DNA of 64,000 bases from NCBI GenBank assembly GCA_964420975.1, contig CAYQVH010000007.1, forward strand, positions 62,001 to 126,000. Direction: 5' to 3'. The stretch comes from Accumulibacter sp964420975 (GTDB lineage Bacteria; Pseudomonadota; Gammaproteobacteria; Burkholderiales; Rhodocyclaceae). The notes below the pieces were generated by a model. The model made no database searches and was not told the origin of the DNA. It saw nothing but the letters and a program-made list of their open reading frames with translations. Positions 59,671 to 64,000 of this stretch are shown here, one piece after another. Each line of letters opens with the position of its first letter. The first letter of the stretch is position 1. The translations under genes and the position numbers were made by a program.

Positions 59671-61025
59671 GTTCCGAGAAGCTGCCGTACTTGCTGATCG
59701 TTGAGGACGACAAGGCGCTGCAGAAACAGATGCGCTGGGCGTTCGACCAGTATGAGACGCTGACTGCGGACGATCGGGAGAGTGCGCTGACCCAGGTGAG
59801 GCGTTACCAGCCGCCGGTAGTAACGATGGATCTGGGTCTGCCGCCGGACGCCGACTCGGTTTCGGAAGGCTTCAAACTGTTGGAGGAAATGCTTTCCTAT
59901 GCACCTGACACCAAGGTAATCGTTCTCACCGGACAAAATGACCGCGCCAACGCCCTGCGCGCGATTGCCCTGGGTGCCTACGATTTCTTTGCCAAGCCCT
60001 TCGAGATCGAGATGCTGGGCCTGACGATCCAGCGAGCGTACCGATTGCACGAACTGCAGCAGGAGAACAAGCGGCTGCAGGCGATGCAGCAGCCCGACGT
60101 GCTGGCTGGACTGCTGACTCGCGACCCGGAACTGCTGCGAGTCTGCCGGACGATCGAGCGCGTTGCGGTGACTGATGCGACGGTGCTTTTGCTGGGCGAA
60201 AGCGGAACGGGCAAGGAACTTCTGGCGCGCGGTGTGCATGAGGGCTCGCCACGGCGGCGCGAGCGTTTCGTGGCCATCAACTGCGCGGCGATTCCCGAGA
60301 ACCTCCTCGAAAGCGAGCTCTTTGGCTACGAGAAGGGCGCGTTTACCGGCGCCGCGAGGACCACTCCGGGCAAGATAGAGACCGCCAACAACGGGACCCT
60401 GATGCTCGACGAGATTGGCGACCTGCCGCATTCTCTCCAGGCCAAGCTGCTGCGCTTTTTGCAGGAGCGCGTCATTGAGCGTATCGGTGGCCGCCAGGAG
60501 ATTCCGGTCAGTGTGCGCATCGTTTGCGCCACCCATCAAAACCTCAAATCCCTTATCTCGGAGGGGCGTTTCCGTGAGGATTTGTTCTATCGCCTGGCGG
60601 AAATTGTGGTTAATATCCCACCCTTGCGAGCGCGTTCGGGCGATGCGGCGCTGTTGGCACACGCGTTTGTCCGGCGCTTTGCGGGCGAACAGAATCGCAG
60701 CCGGATGACCTTGCGTGAGGACGCGGTGCGAGCGATCGAAGCGTACTCGTGGCCGGGTAACGTCCGTGAGCTCGAAAACTGCGTCAAGCGTGCAGTCATC
60801 ATGGCTGACGCTGACCAGATTTCCGCCAGGGACCTCGGACTCGCGAGTGACGGTCCCAATGGACAAGACGTCCTCGACCTGCGTCATGCCCGCGACGACG
60901 CGGAACGCCGAACGATCATCGCCGCTCTCGCGCGTGCTGATGGCAACGTGGTCAAGGCTTCCGAACTTCTCGGTGTCAGCCGGCCGACACTGTACGATTT
61001 GATGCATCGTTTTGGTCTCAAGTAA
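59667..61025 (+). CDS. prsR: PEP-CTERM-box response regulator PrsR (sigma-54 activator)
   Basis: This 452-residue response regulator has a receiver domain (about 8-128; EDD at 13-15, phospho-acceptor Asp55 in VVTMDLGLP). The sigma-54 AAA+ domain follows (about 150-380; Walker A GESGTGKE, GAFTGA loop in YEKGAFTGAARTTPG, Walker B GTLMLDEIGDLP). A C-terminal Fis-type helix-turn-helix closes it (GNVVKASELLGVSRPTLYDLMHRFGLK). PrsR activates sigma-54 promoters of EPS and PEP-CTERM genes in related bacteria; candidate promoters are at 17083, 55869 and 39710 (minus). It is coupled to prsK (ATGA). Confidence 0.95.
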   Translation: MSSEKLPYLLIVEDDKALQKQMRWAFDQYETLTADDRESALTQVRRYQPPVVTMDLGLPPDADSVSEGFKLLEEMLSYAPDTKVIVLTGQNDRANALRAIALGAYDFFAKPFEIEMLGLTIQRAYRLHELQQENKRLQAMQQPDVLAGLLTRDPELLRVCRTIERVAVTDATVLLLGESGTGKELLARGVHEGSPRRRERFVAINCAAIPENLLESELFGYEKGAFTGAARTTPGKIETANNGTLMLDEIGDLPHSLQAKLLRFLQERVIERIGGRQEIPVSVRIVCATHQNLKSLISEGRFREDLFYRLAEIVVNIPPLRARSGDAALLAHAFVRRFAGEQNRSRMTLREDAVRAIEAYSWPGNVRELENCVKRAVIMADADQISARDLGLASDGPNGQDVLDLRHARDDAERRTIIAALARADGNVVKASELLGVSRPTLYDLMHRFGLK

Positions 61026-61068
61026 AGACCTTCCTGATAACCACCATTCGATCGATGAGAGGTCATCC

Positions 61069-63855
61069 ATGATCCGTCCTAGTCCGCTCGGAAGTCTTCG
61101 CAGGGTGACGACTTCGGCTTTGTTGGCGGTACTGTTATTGACCGCCTGCGGTGGCGACAAGCCGGCGGCGATGGTGGCATCCGCCAAGGAATATTTGGCC
61201 AAGCACGATCACAAGGCGGCGGCGATCGAACTCAAGAACGCCCTGCAGAAAGATCCCCAACTGTCGGAGGCGCGCTTCCTGTTGGGCAAGGCTCTGCTCG
61301 AAGGTGGCGACGCAACCGGTGCTGAGATCGAGCTTCGGCGTGCGCTCGAGCTGAAGTATTCCGCTGATGAAGTGACGCCTGTGCTGGTGCGGGCGATGCT
61401 TCAGAAAAACGAGTCGGAAAAGGCAATCAAGGAGTTTGGCAAAGTCGAATTGACCTCGCCGGCCGCCAATGCGGAGCTACAGGTCAACCTCGGGCAGGCC
61501 TACCTGATGCAGCGCAAGCCAGAACTTGCGGAAGCGGCGTTCTCGACGGCGTTGCGTCTGCAGCCGGGTTTTGCCGCGGCCCTCACCGGGCAGGCCCGAC
61601 TGAAAGCGAGTCAGGGGGATCTGCCGGGCGCCGTTGCTCTACTCGACGTTGGCCTCGAGCAGTCGCCGCGGCTTTTCGAAGCCTGGCAGCTGAAGGGCGA
61701 ACTTCTCGTCGCCATGGGCGACGCCGCAGGAGCTATGACGGCCTTTCGCAAGGCCCTCGAGTCCAAGCCAGACAGCCTCTCCGCGCACTCGGCGGTGATT
61801 CGCGGACTGCTGGCAGAAGGCAAGATGGACGAAGCGACGCAGCAGCTCGAAGCGATGAAGAAGGTATCGGCCAATCATCCGCAGACGCTCTATCTGCGTT
61901 CGATGTTGGCGTACCAGAAGAAGGATCTGGCGAACGCCAAGGAACTGATTCAGCAGCTTCTGAAGGCGACACCGGATAGCCCTTACGCCTTGCAGCTTGC
62001 TGGAGTCATCGAATACGAACAGAAAGCCTACCCTCAGGCTGAGGCGTACCTGCTGAAGGCTCTGCCGCGGACGCCGGAGATCGGCGTTTCGCGGCGGGTG
62101 TTGATCGCGACCTACCTGCACACCAATCAGCCGGCACGGGCGTTGGCGATTCTCGAACCGGTCCTCGACAAGATCGAGAATGATTCCAACATGCTTGCGT
62201 TGGCGGGCCAGGTGTTCATACAGAACGGTCGAGCCGATCAGGCAGCGATCTACTTTGGCAAGGCATCGGCGCTCGATCCGAAGCATACCGGCAAGCGCAC
62301 GTCGTTGGCGATGGTCAACCTCGCGCGAGGCGAGGCGGACACGGCGTTCCGTGACCTGGAACAGGTCGCTGCAGCCGACACGGGCAACCGCGCCGACTTG
62401 GCATTGATCGCTGCCCACTTGAAGCGGCGGGAATACGACCAAGCGTTGAAGGCGATTGCCAGTCTGGAGAAAAAGCAGCCCGACAATCCCTTGGCATACA
62501 ATCTTCGCGGTACTGCGCTGCTGGGCAAGCGGGACGTCGCCGCCGCGCGCAAGAGCTTCGAGGAGGCGCTGGCCAAGAATCCGGCGTATTTCCCGGCTGC
62601 CGCCAATCTGGCCAGCCTCGACCTCGGCGACGGCAAGCCGGAGGAAGCGAAGAAGCGGTTTGAAGGGGTTCTCGCCAAGGATCCGAAGAATGTTCAGGCG
62701 ATGCTGGCCCTGGCGCAGTTGCGAGCCAAGGCAGGAGCGACTACGGAGGAAGTCGCCGCCTTGATCAGCAAGGCGGTGACCGCGAATCCGACCGAGGCTG
62801 CGCCACGCTTGGCTTTGATCAGTTACTACCTTGGCAAGAGCGAGTTCAAGAACGCTCTCTCGGCGGCGCAGGAAGCGGTTGCGGCGCTTCCCGAGACGCC
62901 GGAAATCCTCGACGCTGCCGGTCGCGCTCAGCAGGCTGCCGGGGATAACAATCAAGCCCTGGCGACTTATGGCAAGCTGGCAACACTGAGGCCCGATTCG
63001 ATCCTGCCGTATGTGCGGATGGCCGAGGTCGATGTCGCGGCCAAGAACCGGGACGGAGCGCTGCAGAGCCTGCAGAAGGCGCTCAAGGTGAAAGCCGACT
63101 CGATTGAGGTCCAGCGGGCAATCATCATGCTTGAACTGGAAGCGGGGCGCGTCAAGGAAGCACTGGCCGTTGCCCGCGAAGTGCAGAAGCAGCGACCCAA
63201 AGAGGCGATTGGCTACGTCTTCGAAGGGGACGCCCAGGCAACGCAGAAGGCATGGTCGGAAGCGATTGCCGTTTATCGGAGCGGAATCAAGGCGGCGACC
63301 GAACCAGGCGATCTGGCGCCCAAGCTTCATTTGGCATTGTTGGCTAGCAACAATGCTGCGGAAGCGGAGAGATTCGCCGATAGCTGGCTCAAGGAGCGTC
63401 CAAAGGACGTTCGCTTCCGGCTCTATCTGGCGGAGCAGGCGAGTGGGCGCAAGGATTATGCGTCGGCCATCAAACAGTATCGGATTCTGCTTGAATCGCA
63501 GCCGGACAATCCGGCAGTGCTCAACAACTTGGCCTGGGTAGCCGGACAGCTCAAGGATCCGAAGGCCGTTGAGTATGCCGAGAAGGCCAACAAACTGGCA
63601 CCCAATCAGCCGGCGCTAATGGATACCCTGGGTACCTTGCTGGTCGACAAGGGCGACACCGCGCGCGGTCTGGAATTGCTCAAACGAGCGCTCGATATGG
63701 CGCCGCAGGCCGCCCTGATTCGCCTCAACTACGCGAAGGCACTGGTCAAGGCGGGCAAGAAAGACGAAGCGCGCAAGGAACTCGAACAACTTGCCAAGTT
63801 GGGCGACAAATTCCCGGCGCAGGCAGAGGTTGCGCAGTTGCAGAAAAGCTTGTAG
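61069..63855 (+). CDS. prsT: XrtA/PEP-CTERM TPR lipoprotein PrsT
   Basis: This 928-residue lipoprotein has a type II signal peptide (LLAVLLLTACGG) and then an uninterrupted array of tetratricopeptide repeats over about 880 residues. Examples are AAIELKNALQKDPQLSEARFLLGKALLEGGD and NPAVLNNLAWVAGQLKDPKAVEYAEKANKLAPNQPALMDTLGTLLVDKGD. The TPR superhelix is likely a scaffold in the periplasm for EPS assembly or export, as inferred for PrsT. ATG 61069 was chosen with GAGAGG upstream. A 7-bp inverted repeat (63852-63874) begins inside the stop codon. Confidence 0.93.
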   Translation: MIRPSPLGSLRRVTTSALLAVLLLTACGGDKPAAMVASAKEYLAKHDHKAAAIELKNALQKDPQLSEARFLLGKALLEGGDATGAEIELRRALELKYSADEVTPVLVRAMLQKNESEKAIKEFGKVELTSPAANAELQVNLGQAYLMQRKPELAEAAFSTALRLQPGFAAALTGQARLKASQGDLPGAVALLDVGLEQSPRLFEAWQLKGELLVAMGDAAGAMTAFRKALESKPDSLSAHSAVIRGLLAEGKMDEATQQLEAMKKVSANHPQTLYLRSMLAYQKKDLANAKELIQQLLKATPDSPYALQLAGVIEYEQKAYPQAEAYLLKALPRTPEIGVSRRVLIATYLHTNQPARALAILEPVLDKIENDSNMLALAGQVFIQNGRADQAAIYFGKASALDPKHTGKRTSLAMVNLARGEADTAFRDLEQVAAADTGNRADLALIAAHLKRREYDQALKAIASLEKKQPDNPLAYNLRGTALLGKRDVAAARKSFEEALAKNPAYFPAAANLASLDLGDGKPEEAKKRFEGVLAKDPKNVQAMLALAQLRAKAGATTEEVAALISKAVTANPTEAAPRLALISYYLGKSEFKNALSAAQEAVAALPETPEILDAAGRAQQAAGDNNQALATYGKLATLRPDSILPYVRMAEVDVAAKNRDGALQSLQKALKVKADSIEVQRAIIMLELEAGRVKEALAVAREVQKQRPKEAIGYVFEGDAQATQKAWSEAIAVYRSGIKAATEPGDLAPKLHLALLASNNAAEAERFADSWLKERPKDVRFRLYLAEQASGRKDYASAIKQYRILLESQPDNPAVLNNLAWVAGQLKDPKAVEYAEKANKLAPNQPALMDTLGTLLVDKGDTARGLELLKRALDMAPQAALIRLNYAKALVKAGKKDEARKELEQLAKLGDKFPAQAEVAQLQKSL

Positions 63856-63874
63856 CGAAGGGTGATGTCGCTAC
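63852..63874 (+). other. inverted repeat overlapping the prsT stop codon
   Basis: GTAGCGA (63852-63858) and TCGCTAC (63868-63874) are perfect complements with a nine-base loop. No T-run follows, so it is not a classic terminator; it could limit read-through into the dehydrogenase gene. Confidence 0.4.
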
Positions 63875-63900
63875 CGCACAACAACAAGACATAGGATGAG

Positions 63901-64000
63901 ATGACAATGGCGATTGTGGCTGTAGTGGGGCTGGGTTATGTCGGGTTGCCGCTGGCGGTTGAATTTGGCAAACGTCGGCGGACCATCGGCTTCGACCTGT
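63901..64000 (+). CDS. nucleotide-sugar dehydrogenase (TviB/WbpA-like), N-terminal part (3' end outside window)
   Basis: The visible 33 residues begin MTMAIVAVVGLGYVGLPLAVEFGKRRRTIGFDL. This is the NAD-binding Rossmann start of UDP-N-acetylhexosamine/UDP-glucose-type dehydrogenases; LGYVGLPLAVEFGK resembles the TviB/WbpA group more than AlgD. It would oxidise a UDP-HexNAc to a uronate and might use UDP-ManNAc from WecB (12132). ATG 63901 and ATG 63907 are both possible starts. It runs off the window end, so the catalytic Cys cannot be seen. Confidence 0.8.
   Translation, partial: MTMAIVAVVGLGYVGLPLAVEFGKRRRTIGFDL

Noticed and set aside
59532..61202. 556-residue minus-strand frame opposite prsR
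   Set aside because: PrsR has receiver, AAA+ and Fis motifs in order; the opposite frame has none.
61639..63330. 563-residue minus-strand frame opposite prsT
   Set aside because: Long only because the TPR repeats are GC-rich and regular; no domain or ribosome site.

Overview
The window (about 62-65% GC by eye) looks like a chromosomal segment of a Rhodocyclales-type betaproteobacterium, with 'Candidatus Accumulibacter', Zoogloea, Azonexus or Dechloromonas as the closest kind of organism. I base this on the XrtA (exosortase A)/PEP-CTERM exopolysaccharide (EPS) gene complement with its PrsK/PrsR regulators, the order argS-SPOR protein-dsbA-SDR, and a ubiUVT operon for oxygen-independent ubiquinone synthesis. 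The species is inferred, not proven.

Layout. Positions 1-4722 hold the end of an alpha/beta hydrolase and a compact three-gene unit: a GntR/UTRA regulator, a protein that looks like a degenerate phosphodiester glycosidase, and a large protein with a ROK/actin-like ATPase core. cheR faces them at 4780-5592. From 6091 to 36779 lies one long EPS block on the plus strand. It encodes Wza-, Wzz- and Wzc-like export and copolymerase proteins, an outer-membrane beta-barrel protein, an ExeA-like ATPase, WecB, a NodB deacetylase, a FemAB-like ligase, exosortase A, several glycosyltransferases and two asparagine-synthase-like amidotransferases. It continues with an AlgD-like dehydrogenase, a membrane transglutaminase, a CapK-like adenylating enzyme, a Wzy-like ligase, a Wzx flippase, two methyltransferases and a secreted PL14-like lyase. 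A convergent minus-strand trio (LMW tyrosine phosphatase, deacetylase, ATP-grasp) closes the block at 39588.

From 40094 to about 53710 the genes are mostly housekeeping or stand-alone: a small lipoprotein, dps, argS, a SPOR protein, dsbA, an SDR, ubiUVT, an M50-like peptidase, small conserved proteins, a chemotaxis receptor, a decayed IS630 transposase, tRNA-Ser(GGA) and a cpYpsA-family protein. From 53802 the EPS theme resumes with a second O-antigen-ligase-like protein, the initiating sugar transferase, PrsK, PrsR, the TPR lipoprotein PrsT and the start of a second nucleotide-sugar dehydrogenase.

How the parts fit. The EPS genes form a Wzx/Wzy-type pathway: sugar-nucleotide supply (WecB and two dehydrogenases), initiation (TIGR03013-like transferase), glycosyltransferases, amide- or acyl-forming modifiers, flipping, polymerisation, and export controlled by a tyrosine kinase whose likely opposing phosphatase is at 38974-39588. 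PrsK/PrsR is a sigma-54 two-component system. Sequences with GG-N10-GC spacing typical of sigma-54 promoters lie ahead of the glycosyltransferase at 17218, the sugar transferase at 56104 and the phosphatase trio. No PEP-CTERM substrate gene is visible here. A near-consensus FNR box sits at about -40.5 of a good -10 element ahead of ubiU.
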